From positions 124,001 through 188,000 of the forward strand of contig NZ_QRGR01000008.1 of NCBI RefSeq assembly GCF_003367245.1: DNA of 64,000 nt, in the 5' to 3' direction. The notes under the pieces were generated by a model. It did not search any database. It saw only the letters and a program-made list of their open reading frames with translations, and was not told the DNA's origin. Within the stretch, counting starts at the first letter, position 1. Each line of letters starts with the position of its first letter. The position numbers and the translations under genes were made by a program. The DNA comes from Pontibacter diazotrophicus. GTDB lineage: Bacteria; Bacteroidota; Bacteroidia; Cytophagales; Hymenobacteraceae. Shown here in pieces: positions 51,447-59,272 of this stretch.

Positions 51447-51555
51447 AGTTGTTGTAATGGTTTATGAGTTAAATTTCCAATGCCCAAAACAACTGTATTA
51501 AGTTTACTCTATGGTTAGTTAAAGTTTATCGAATCATCATGAAAACAATGTTCCT

Positions 51556-51572
51556 GTTAAGGTGATGTTATG
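51556..51572 (-). promoter_or_regulatory. Possible Pho half-site pair upstream of phoX
   Basis: CATAAC (51572-51567) and CTTAAC (51561-51556) on the minus strand, 11-bp spacing, as in the porin array. No clear -7 box at the expected place. Confidence 0.35.
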
Positions 51573-51590
51573 GAGGTTGATTTATGAGTC

Positions 51591-51621
51591 AAGTATCAAA
51601 TATCTGTCATGTTTGATACTT
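51591..51621. promoter_or_regulatory. Inverted repeat in the phoX/peroxidase divergent spacer
   Basis: 13-bp arms AAGTATCAAATAT (51591-51603) and ATGTTTGATACTT (51609-51621), one G-T pair, 5-bp centre. No T-run; it may be an operator dyad. It lies between divergent phoX and the peroxidase gene, about 100 bp from the latter. Confidence 0.45.
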
Positions 51622-51721
51622 AAGATTCTACTGTTTGTTAACTATAGGATAACCTATACATAAAGCATTGATAATAGTTGGTTGATTACTTTGTAGTAAT
51701 GTTCAAATAGAATTTCTATTC

Positions 51722-53716
51722 ATGATCTGCAAAAACAATATCATCCATAAGAGAAATCTGATGTCAGTGTTGCTACTGATGAGCGTGTGCCTGTTCTCAG
51801 GTGTTGTACTGACTTCATTCAAGGCCGAAACTGCCACTACTAACAGAGTAGCCGGCACCGTCCAGGAAAGCTTGATACAGGATATGGCTGTATTGAAGCA
51901 GCAGTCGCAGTACCTGACAGAAACGCTGGAGTCATCAGATCAGGAGCAGGTTGCTGTTGAGCAGCTGCAGGGCGCTTTCTATGAGGTAAAGCAGGCGTAT
52001 AAGAAAGTGGAATACCTGGTAGAGTACCTGGACCCGGAACTGGCAAAGAAAATCAATGGGGCTCCACTGCCAAAGGTTCTAATTGAGGAGGCAAATTACC
52101 AAACGCTTCAATTTCAGAAACCCAGTGTCAGAACCTTTCTGCCGGAGGGGTTGCAGGTACTGGAGGAACTGCTCTTTTCAGAGGAGGTTAATCAGGACAT
52201 GAGGAAAGACGCTATTGTGCTGTCTTACTCCCTTCAGGAAGCAATATCGCTGGTGGCAAACAGTTTGCACCATCAGCCACTAACAGATAAGCAAATCCTT
52301 GAAAGCCTGCGCGAAGAACTGATACGAGTTACGACCCTGGGCATTACCGGCTTTGATGCACCTGCTGGCGGACGAGAAATAGAGTACGCCACAATAGCAC
52401 TACAGCCAGTGCTAAATGCTTCGCAACAGTACGCAAGAACTACAAGCGGCAAGGCAAAAGCCCATAGCAGCAAAGCCGTACATCAACTGCAGCAGGCTGT
52501 TCTATACCTGCAGCAGCATTCGGATTTTGAGACCTTCGACAGGTTATACTATATAAGAGAGCTGGCAGACCCGGCTTACGCGGCACTTACAGCATTGCAG
52601 CAGGAGTTGCTGCCAACAGTTGCTTCCGTCTCCAAGCCGGTAAACGACCATGCCAACAGCCTTTTTAGTGCTGATTTTCTACAGGCGGCTTATTTTGCCA
52701 AACAAGACCGAAAGGAGCAGAAGCCTGAGCTAATAGAGCTGGGCAAGGTTCTTTTCTTTGATCCGGTGCTGTCGGCTAACAGCGAGCGTTCCTGTGCCAG
52801 TTGCCATGTTCCTTCCAAAGCCTTTACCGATGGCCAGGTCCGCAGCGTAGCTTTCGATTTTAATGGAACTGTACAGCGTAACTCGCCAACCCTGCTGAAC
52901 GCTGTTTTCAGCAATGCTTACTTCTGGGACAGCCGCGCAGTATACCTGCAGGACCAGGTGCCGGATGTACTGGTAAAGTCAGATGAGCTGCACGGCAACT
53001 ACGAAGAAGTTGTGCAAAAACTACAGCAAAGCACTGCCTACAGGAAGCATTTTAAGCGGGCGTTTGCAGATGAGCCGGACAATAGCTTAAATACAAATAC
53101 GATTAATCGGGCCATTGCTGCCTATGTGCAAAGCCTGGTGGCGCTCAACTCTCCTTTCGACCGCTACATGCGCCGCGAAACAGAACAGCTAAATGCTTCT
53201 GCAAAGCGCGGCTTTAATCTATTTATGGGAAAAGCGGCCTGCGGGACCTGCCATTTTGCCCCCACTTTCAACGGTACGGTGCCACCGCGCTACCTGGAAA
53301 GCGAGACGGAAGTGCTGGGGGTGACAGTTTCTGCTGATTTTGCACACGCCAAACTCGACGAGGACCCTGGTCGTGCAGGTGTGGTTCCGGCGGATGCCTG
53401 GCAACATTCGTTTAAAACACCTACTGTACGGAATGCGGGGCTCACAGCACCCTATATGCATAACGGTGCCTTTGCAACACTGGCAGAAGTGGTAGAATTC
53501 TATGATGCAGGTGGGGGAGCCGGTCTGGGGCTTGATGTGCCAAACCAGACCTTGCCCGACAGCCCCCTTAACCTGACAGCACAGGAAAAGGAAGATCTTA
53601 TTTCTTTTATGGAGTCTTTAACGGATACTGCTTCTGTTTTTTTAGCTCCGGAACGGCTTCCGCAGTTTCCAAAAAACACAGGCCTGCATGATCGGCCTAT
53701 CGGTGGGCGGTACTAA
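51722..53716 (+). CDS. Di-haem cytochrome c peroxidase (MauG/CcpA type) with an N-terminal helical domain
   Basis: 664 aa. Signal anchor (residues about 14-32), then about 280 residues of helical, imelysin-like sequence (QVAVEQLQGAFYEVKQAYKK; FLPEGLQVLEELLF). The peroxidase domain has two haem sites, SCASCHVPSKAF and ACGTCHFAP, and the C-terminal TPTVRNAGLTAPYMHNGAF segment with the distal Met. It reduces hydrogen peroxide in the periplasm, or oxidises a protein substrate. Haem attachment would depend on the ccm genes at 32-37 kb. Translation could also begin at Met 14 (51761). Confidence 0.88.
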   Translation: MICKNNIIHKRNLMSVLLLMSVCLFSGVVLTSFKAETATTNRVAGTVQESLIQDMAVLKQQSQYLTETLESSDQEQVAVEQLQGAFYEVKQAYKKVEYLVEYLDPELAKKINGAPLPKVLIEEANYQTLQFQKPSVRTFLPEGLQVLEELLFSEEVNQDMRKDAIVLSYSLQEAISLVANSLHHQPLTDKQILESLREELIRVTTLGITGFDAPAGGREIEYATIALQPVLNASQQYARTTSGKAKAHSSKAVHQLQQAVLYLQQHSDFETFDRLYYIRELADPAYAALTALQQELLPTVASVSKPVNDHANSLFSADFLQAAYFAKQDRKEQKPELIELGKVLFFDPVLSANSERSCASCHVPSKAFTDGQVRSVAFDFNGTVQRNSPTLLNAVFSNAYFWDSRAVYLQDQVPDVLVKSDELHGNYEEVVQKLQQSTAYRKHFKRAFADEPDNSLNTNTINRAIAAYVQSLVALNSPFDRYMRRETEQLNASAKRGFNLFMGKAACGTCHFAPTFNGTVPPRYLESETEVLGVTVSADFAHAKLDEDPGRAGVVPADAWQHSFKTPTVRNAGLTAPYMHNGAFATLAEVVEFYDAGGGAGLGLDVPNQTLPDSPLNLTAQEKEDLISFMESLTDTASVFLAPERLPQFPKNTGLHDRPIGGRY

Positions 53717-53877
53717 TCAGATAATTTACTTACCACGCCTTTGCAATATGATGCCTTGTGCCATAGATAAAGGTTTATGATTCAGGAGCGTAAAGAACCA
53801 TATTCTCTTCTCTATCAAAGCCTGTAATTTAATCTGTGGCAGTTCCACAGCCGCCTTTACTTTCCTTTTTTTTAAGT

Positions 53878-55608
53878 TTATCCCTCAGAAGCAGTATAGT
53901 CAGTAGTAGTAGTGGTGTTTTTCGCGGCAAGTGTTCTTACAAACCGCCAGTCAGCTTGAGCTTCACTGTTTGAGAAAGTGGCCATTACGTATCCTCTGTC
54001 TGATGCATTCAGATAATGGAGGTCATCAATAAGCGTGGTAAAGGCCTGCTCCACACCGTCCAGCACTTCAGCGTTGTTGCCAAAAATAAGCTCAATGCCA
54101 GGAGATGACACAGAAGAGGCCGCAAACTCTGCCCCTACCTTGTTGCCTGATGCAGCTGACAAGTCTGAATACCAGGCATTGTGCGTGTCTCCAGCCAGGG
54201 AAATAAGCTTTTTCCCTGCTGCTACGGCGTATATCATTTCCCGCTCCACAGGGTAACCGTCCCAGGCATCTAAGTTATATGGAAGTACAGTTTCCACTCT
54301 GGCCCTTTCTGCATCGCTAACGGTGGTGTCTCCCTGACGTATTCTGACCTTGATGCTGACTAACTGTGTTATCAGGGCAGTTAGCTGAGCGAATAGCTCC
54401 GGACTTGCATTACCTGCAGCAATCTGCGATACAACGAGGAGCAATTCAGCAGGAAGAAACATCTTGCCCATCAACACCTGGTTCCCTAATACCTGCCATG
54501 TGGCTGAACTGGTTCTTAACGTAGACATGAGCCAGGAGCGTTGTTCTGAGCCAAGAATAGTTCGGTTGGGGGTTTGCCAGTCTGTTAGAAATGCTGCAGC
54601 GTCTAATCCGTTTGGTGTTAAGTAGTCATTGTAATTCAGTTGCCTGTCTCTTCCAACAATTCGGGTGTCCAGCATCATTAAATTTACAATTCCGGCAATT
54701 TCAAAGTTTCTGTAAATCTTCGCATTGTCCTCAACGCGGGCAGGCAAGTACTCATGCCATGCCTGTATAGCGTTTAGTTTCCGGGTCTCAAAGTCGCCTT
54801 CACCTGGTTGATGGTTTTGAGCCCCGTTTTCGTAAGCATTGTTTGCAATTTCATGATCGTCCCAAACACATATAAATGGTTTTAGCTGATGGGCTTTCTG
54901 CAATTGCTCATCTCTTCTGTACTGCCGGTACCTGGCCCGGTAATCGTCGATTGTTATGATTTCATCCTTTGGGTGATGTATTCTATCAAGTGCAACGGTC
55001 AATGTGTTTGTACCATAACCACCCAGGCCGTATTCATAGATATAATCACCCAAATGCACCACCACATCGGCATCCGATTCAGCCACAGCGCCATACACAT
55101 TAAACAAACCCGACTGATAGTTTGCACAGGATACCACCGCCATCTTCACTTCAGTGGCTTCTCCGGCAGCTGGCAGCGTTCTGGTTTCCCCAACAATGGA
55201 GATGGCTCCGTTGCTTTCGTTTCTAAACCGATAGTAATATTTCGTGTTAGAGGTGAGGTTACTCACATCCACATTTACAGTATTATCGCTAATGGTATCA
55301 ACCTCCACAGACTGACTCACCAACACCTCATTGAAAGCCTGATCCGTCGCTACATCAAGCAATATCTCAGGTTTACCACTTTCATGAGGCGCAGGAGTGT
55401 AGCGGGTCCATAAAACGACCCTTTCCTGCGTTGGGTCAAAACTGGCTACTCCCTCAAAGAATCCAAAATCTTTACTGGGAATGTAGTCTTCATCAACATT
55501 ACAACTGGTTAGTACAGATGGTAACAGGGTTACACCAGTAGCTGCAATAACGGAGTTACGAATGAAATTCCTGCGGCTTAGCTTTTTTAGAATCTGCTGC
55601 TTATCCAT
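53878..55608 (-). CDS. phoD: PhoD-type alkaline phosphatase, Tat lipoprotein
   Basis: 576 aa. Twin-arginine signal (SRRNFIRNS, Arg 12-13) and a lipobox (LTSC, Cys 36), so it is folded and exported by Tat, then lipidated. The PhoD N-domain (DFGFFEGVASFDPTQERVVLW) is followed by the phosphodiesterase core: VVSCANYQSG, VVHLGDYIYEYG, FICVWDDHEIANNA, SLAGDTHNAWYSDL. It hydrolyses phosphomono- and diesters with Ca and Fe. No clear 11-bp Pho array was found upstream (55609-55720); three GKTTAT/GGTAAC-like words spaced 10 bp occur at 55657-55682. Confidence 0.93.
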   Translation of the reverse strand: MDKQQILKKLSRRNFIRNSVIAATGVTLLPSVLTSCNVDEDYIPSKDFGFFEGVASFDPTQERVVLWTRYTPAPHESGKPEILLDVATDQAFNEVLVSQSVEVDTISDNTVNVDVSNLTSNTKYYYRFRNESNGAISIVGETRTLPAAGEATEVKMAVVSCANYQSGLFNVYGAVAESDADVVVHLGDYIYEYGLGGYGTNTLTVALDRIHHPKDEIITIDDYRARYRQYRRDEQLQKAHQLKPFICVWDDHEIANNAYENGAQNHQPGEGDFETRKLNAIQAWHEYLPARVEDNAKIYRNFEIAGIVNLMMLDTRIVGRDRQLNYNDYLTPNGLDAAAFLTDWQTPNRTILGSEQRSWLMSTLRTSSATWQVLGNQVLMGKMFLPAELLLVVSQIAAGNASPELFAQLTALITQLVSIKVRIRQGDTTVSDAERARVETVLPYNLDAWDGYPVEREMIYAVAAGKKLISLAGDTHNAWYSDLSAASGNKVGAEFAASSVSSPGIELIFGNNAEVLDGVEQAFTTLIDDLHYLNASDRGYVMATFSNSEAQADWRFVRTLAAKNTTTTTDYTASEG

Positions 55609-56028
55609 AGGTGCTGATTTGGTTGATTTTAGAAATAGTATAAAATATCAGTGAGTGGTAACCTGTGTTTATAACGGTTTATATATTCTTTTAACTTAAG
55701 CTATTTTGGGAAACGTATTTAATTTAGAGCGGAGGGCACAAAAGGAGCAGTAGCTTTATGTTCTTACTCTTTTATATTAACTCTTTTATATTAAATTCTA
55801 TCCTGAAAGACAAAAGGTATTATACCTGTTTCTGATGCAGAATGCAAAAGGTATAGCGGGAGAAAGGAAGTCCGAGAGATTAGGCTGAGATAGTAGACGA
55901 TGCTATAGCAACAAAGGAAAGTGGCAGCAACTTTCGACAAGAAAAATAAATGGAAAAGTAAGAATATCTAATCTACAGACATATCTCTTGGTAAAAAAGG
56001 GGCTGGAGCCTTGACTGATAAAGCATAT

Positions 56029-56112
56029 AGGAGAAACATCTTTATCGCTATGAGTAGAGCGGCTCAGAATTATGCTCTGCGAGAAGCACGCCAGAGAGGC
56101 GGGCTTCTTCTA
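56029..56112 (+). repeat. Diverged second copy of the 48264 RNA-like element
   Basis: GAGAAACATC and ATGAGTAGAGCGGCT are shared exactly with 48272-48305. The second half keeps GCTCTGCGA and a degraded terminator stem (GAAGCACGCC / GGCGGGCTTC). The complementary seed TATGGGTGAG has become TATAGGAG. The remaining 55609-56028 is AT-rich and includes a 14-bp tandem duplication (ACTCTTTTATATTA, 55766-55793). Confidence 0.6.
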
Positions 56113-56172
56113 AAAATAATCATTCAGATAAGCAGAGAGTTTGGAGCTATAGGTTAGAGGACGATTCTCGTT

Positions 56173-56322
56173 TTAAAAAGAGCCAAAAAGGAAGTATGCG
56201 ATTACGAGTATGATAATTAAACCAACGCATCCTATACCGGCACAACCACCCCGGCCTCTTCCGCCGCCGCCGCCACCCATCAGCTTACGAAACAGATACA
56301 ATTTAAACAAACCTCTAAGCAT
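56173..56322 (-). CDS. Small Gly-rich single-span membrane protein
   Basis: 49 aa from Met at 56322 (MLRGLFKLYLFRKLMGG). A basic amphipathic start is followed by GGGGGGRGRGGCAGIGC and one hydrophobic helix (VGLIIILVIAYFLF). A longer frame to 56379 is possible. The composition and hydrophobic tail suggest a real inner-membrane miniprotein, but I do not recognise it. It lies alone upstream of nothing in its direction. Confidence 0.5.
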   Translation of the reverse strand: MLRGLFKLYLFRKLMGGGGGGRGRGGCAGIGCVGLIIILVIAYFLFGSF

Positions 56323-56495
56323 ATCCTTGAATTTAAGTAAAACAACATAAAGCGCTCCCACACCGGGGCAAACAGCCATATGGTACAGGAGAATTAGGTT
56401 TGTTACGCAGGTGTTAGGAAGAGTGTTTGAAAATCAGCGGAAAGAGTACAAATAAGTGCCGTCGTAAAGCAGAGCCCTGAGTTGGTTGCATGCGC

Positions 56496-57488
56496 TTAGC
56501 TGATAGGCACTTTTCGCAGAATGGCTTCTATGAAATCTTTTGTTTTGATGCCGTCAGCCTCGGCTTCGTAATTTAGTATAATGCGGTGATTCATGACATC
56601 ATGCGCCACCTCTTTAATGTCCTCCGGTAGCACATAATCCCGCTCATCAAAATAAGCCACTGCCTTTGCCGCACGATTCAGGGCTATACTGGCCCTCGGC
56701 GACACACCAAACTGGATGTATGGGGCAAAGTCGTTCAGGTCATACTCGGCAGGGCGGCGTGTGGCAAATACCAACTCAATGATATACTTCTCCAGCGTTT
56801 CCGAAATCTGTACCTGGTTTATCTCATTCCGGATGGAAAAGATATCCTCCTTCGATAGCACTTTGGACACAGTGTCTGAATAGCTCATGTTGGCCATACG
56901 GCGCATAATCTCCAGTTCATCTTCTTTCTTCGGGTAGTCGATGTACACTTTCATCATAAAGCGGTCTACCTGTGCCTCGGGCAGGGGATAAGTACCTTCG
57001 TGCTCTACCGGGTTCTGCGTGGCCAGCACCAGAAAGGGCAGGTCCAGCATATACGTAGACTCTCCAATGGTTACCTGTTTCTCCTGCATCGCCTCCAGCA
57101 GTGCTGACTGTACTTTGGCCGGTGAACGGTTTACCTCATCAGCCAGTATCAGGTTGGCAAAAATAGGCCCCTTCTTCACCTCAAAAGCAGATGCATTCTG
57201 GTTGTAGATCATCGTGCCGATCAGGTCAGAAGGCAGCAGGTCGGGCGTGAACTGGATACGCTGGAAATCAAGATGGAGTGCTTTGGATAAGGAGTTAATG
57301 GTTAATGTTTTTGCCAGGCCAGGCACCCCCTCCAACAGAATATGTCCGCCAGTAAACAGGCCGATCAGGAGGCGGTTCACCATGTAGGTCTGGCCTACCA
57401 CCACTTTACTAACTTCGTTGAAAACCTGCTTTATCTTTTGCTGGTGTGCCTTCAATCTGTCCGGGAATATCAATTCTTCTACTGGCAT
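56496..57488 (-). CDS. MoxR-family AAA+ ATPase
   Basis: 330 aa. Walker A GVPGLAKT (Lys-Thr), Walker B LILADEVNRSP, sensor 1 LATQNPVEHEGTYPLPEAQVDRF (short motif ATQNP), and the C-terminal lid with FGVSPRASIAL. MoxR ATPases act as chaperones in metal insertion or stress pathways, often encoded with DUF58 and VWA-domain proteins; none of these partners follows here before the convergent region, which is unusual. A TATATTTA box lies about 30 bp upstream. Confidence 0.92.
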   Translation of the reverse strand: MPVEELIFPDRLKAHQQKIKQVFNEVSKVVVGQTYMVNRLLIGLFTGGHILLEGVPGLAKTLTINSLSKALHLDFQRIQFTPDLLPSDLIGTMIYNQNASAFEVKKGPIFANLILADEVNRSPAKVQSALLEAMQEKQVTIGESTYMLDLPFLVLATQNPVEHEGTYPLPEAQVDRFMMKVYIDYPKKEDELEIMRRMANMSYSDTVSKVLSKEDIFSIRNEINQVQISETLEKYIIELVFATRRPAEYDLNDFAPYIQFGVSPRASIALNRAAKAVAYFDERDYVLPEDIKEVAHDVMNHRIILNYEAEADGIKTKDFIEAILRKVPIS

Positions 57489-57557
57489 GCTGCATTAATC
57501 TGTAAAACGCATAAATATAGTAATAATACGAGATTAATGGTAAGATATTGTGCGAAC

Positions 57558-57617
57558 AAAAAGACCTTAGCACCATGCAGCAGCTGTGGGGTGGCTGCAT
57601 GGTGCTAAGGTCTTTTT
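57558..57617. terminator. Long perfect terminator hairpin (24-bp stem)
   Basis: Arms 57558-57581 and 57594-57617 (AAAAAGACCTTAGCACC.../...GGTGCTAAGGTCTTTTT), 12-bp loop. A-run and T-run at the ends make it bidirectional. It ends the transcript of the 57813 gene before moxR. 57618-57812 holds nothing else. Confidence 0.8.
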
Positions 57618-57812
57618 TAATACTTTGTTATAAAAGCCTGTTTAAAGCTTATGGTATGAACAGCAGGTGTGCACTTCTAAAGATATGAAGGCAGCTGTCC
57701 CGATAGAATCAGTCACGCAATAACGGTATTATGCTGTTATGAGAATCCTTGCCCGAACCTGAAACCACTTATCTTCGCTTTGAAAACAGGATACAGACAT
57801 GTTCTTATAGGC

Positions 57813-58253
57813 TTAGGCCGCAGCCGCAACAGGAGTTTTTTTTCTTAACCGCTCAATGCGGTCCTGCTGCGCCACACGCACTGTGTCAATCAGCACATTT
57901 ACGCCGCTTTCATTCACCACGTTCAGGGGCAGCACCATCACATTGTCGTGCGTTTTGATATGTATTTTGCGGTAGCGCGTCATCAGGTAAAGGATCAGGA
58001 AAAATCCGCTGAACAGCGCAAAAGAATCATTAAAATAGGTAGTAAGTGCCAGCATAATGCTCAGGCCCAGGTACAGGTTATTGCCTGTCTGCTTAATTTC
58101 CCATGTAATAATATCCTCCAGCATAACGGAATCCTTCCTTGGAAGTACCCAGGAGAAACTGATTTTCATGAGGCGATGGGTGGTGAGTACAATTTTCTTG
58201 TCCACTGTCTGGATAAGGCATTGTTCTCCTTCGAATAGCTTGTTAGCAGCCAT
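57813..58253 (-). CDS. Membrane protein with PH-like domain, function unknown
   Basis: 146 aa. An N-terminal PH-like start (LFEGEQCLIQTVDKKIVLTTHRLMKI) and the segment SVMLEDIITWEIKQTGN surround a two-helix membrane hairpin (LYLGLSIMLALTTYF; FALFSGFFLILYLMTRY), with a basic C-terminal region (QQDRIERLRKKTPVAAAA). This is the layout of bacterial PH-domain membrane proteins. No catalytic motif is seen. Confidence 0.7.
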   Translation of the reverse strand: MAANKLFEGEQCLIQTVDKKIVLTTHRLMKISFSWVLPRKDSVMLEDIITWEIKQTGNNLYLGLSIMLALTTYFNDSFALFSGFFLILYLMTRYRKIHIKTHDNVMVLPLNVVNESGVNVLIDTVRVAQQDRIERLRKKTPVAAAA

Positions 58254-58509
58254 AAGTACTGGAATATTAAGTTTGTGTAATCAGTATGTGTTTCAGCGCA
58301 GTGTTCAGTAGCACAGCTTATAAAAATCTTTCTACGTAGTAGATTCCAAAAGCCGACAAAGGGTTGCAAGCATTAGAAAAAATCTAAAATTATTTTTTCA
58401 AGCCTTAAAGTAAGAGTAAAAACAAACTCCAAGCAACAATTCTAGTAGCTAACGTTGCGGTTCATAGAAAATTACACTATAATGCCGGAATTGTATCCGT
58501 AAAAAGCAT

Positions 58510-58543
58510 AAAAGCCCATCCTGCGGCTGCAGGATGGGCTTTT
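58510..58543 (-). terminator. Terminator of the 58562 gene
   Basis: Arms AAAAGCCCATCCTGC / GCAGGATGGGCTTTT with loop GGCT, 18 bp past the stop; T-rich in the minus direction. 58254-58509 shows no gene. Confidence 0.85.
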
Positions 58544-58561
58544 GGCAGATAGATTTAATTG

Positions 58562-58954
58562 TTACTCCGACAGGTACAGGTCTCCTTCAAAACCATGCGC
58601 GCGCTGGTTTTTAAAGCGGGTGATGTCTGACTGCATGTTGTCGTATATTTCCTGCACCTCTTCATACTCCTGCGCCAAAGGCTTGATGTGTTCACTCAGC
58701 AGTTTGGCGGCTAATGGGTAGAACTTAGCGTCATCGGTGTTCTTAACATTCACTTTGAAGGAGCTAACAGCGCTTTCCAGTTTCTTCATGGCTGCAGGGT
58801 ACTTGCCTTTGAACTGCTGAATGGTGTCACGAAGTTTCTCCCGTATCATCAGGTACAAGTCTTCCTCAAAGGTCATTCCAAAGTCATCATCCTCTTCCTC
58901 GTCATCAAAATCGTTGCTGGCGAAGTCATCGTCGTAGTCAAAATCTTCTCTCAT
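58562..58954 (-). CDS. Acidic helical protein of unknown function
   Basis: 130 aa. The N-terminal 27 residues are almost all Asp/Glu/Phe (DFDYDDDFASNDFDDEEED), likely disordered. The rest is helical (DLYLMIREKLRDTIQQFKGK; KLLSEHIKPLAQEYEEVQEIYDNMQ). No signal peptide. It may be a nucleic-acid mimic or an adaptor; this is only a guess from charge. Real-gene support: own terminator, no stop-rich shadow, consistent codon use. Confidence 0.7.
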   Translation of the reverse strand: MREDFDYDDDFASNDFDDEEEDDDFGMTFEEDLYLMIREKLRDTIQQFKGKYPAAMKKLESAVSSFKVNVKNTDDAKFYPLAAKLLSEHIKPLAQEYEEVQEIYDNMQSDITRFKNQRAHGFEGDLYLSE

Positions 58955-59214
58955 GGCTGATAATAAGGTTCTGTTTTATTTAGGTTACGGGTTAAATTTC
59001 TCTTTGTGTCAACTAACGGTGATTTTTCTGAAAAACAGGGAAGGGCGTTTTTTTGATGCCCAGGCACAGGCTAAACCCATCACAGCTGCATAATTAGCGT
59101 TTCGCTTTCTATTTTGCAACAGCCTGCTGCTCTCTTTTAAGCTGACTCCTTATTTTTAAGGAAGCGGCTTGTTTTATTCTATCAATGTATGGAATATGAT
59201 GTTGAAAGTGCCTG

Positions 59215-59258
59215 ATAACAAGAGAGGCCATTGCTGCAGCAATGGCCTCTCTTGTTAT
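59215..59258. terminator. Perfect 44-bp palindrome after the 59273 gene
   Basis: ATAACAAGAGAGGCCATTGC continuing to its exact complement with no unpaired centre (centre between 59236 and 59237). It lies 14 bp past the stop codon at 59273. There is no long T-run, but position suggests a transcript end. 58955-59214 has nothing else recognisable. Confidence 0.6.
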
Positions 59259-59272
59259 ATATTTAACCTGAG

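Noticed and set aside
54889-55413. 174-residue plus-strand frame opposite phoD
   Set aside because: Antisense shadow of phoD with no start-site or family support.
55657-55682. Pho-box array upstream of phoD
   Set aside because: The TAA/TTAT words are spaced 10 bp, not 11, and no promoter box follows at 10 bp; the match to the other arrays is not good enough.
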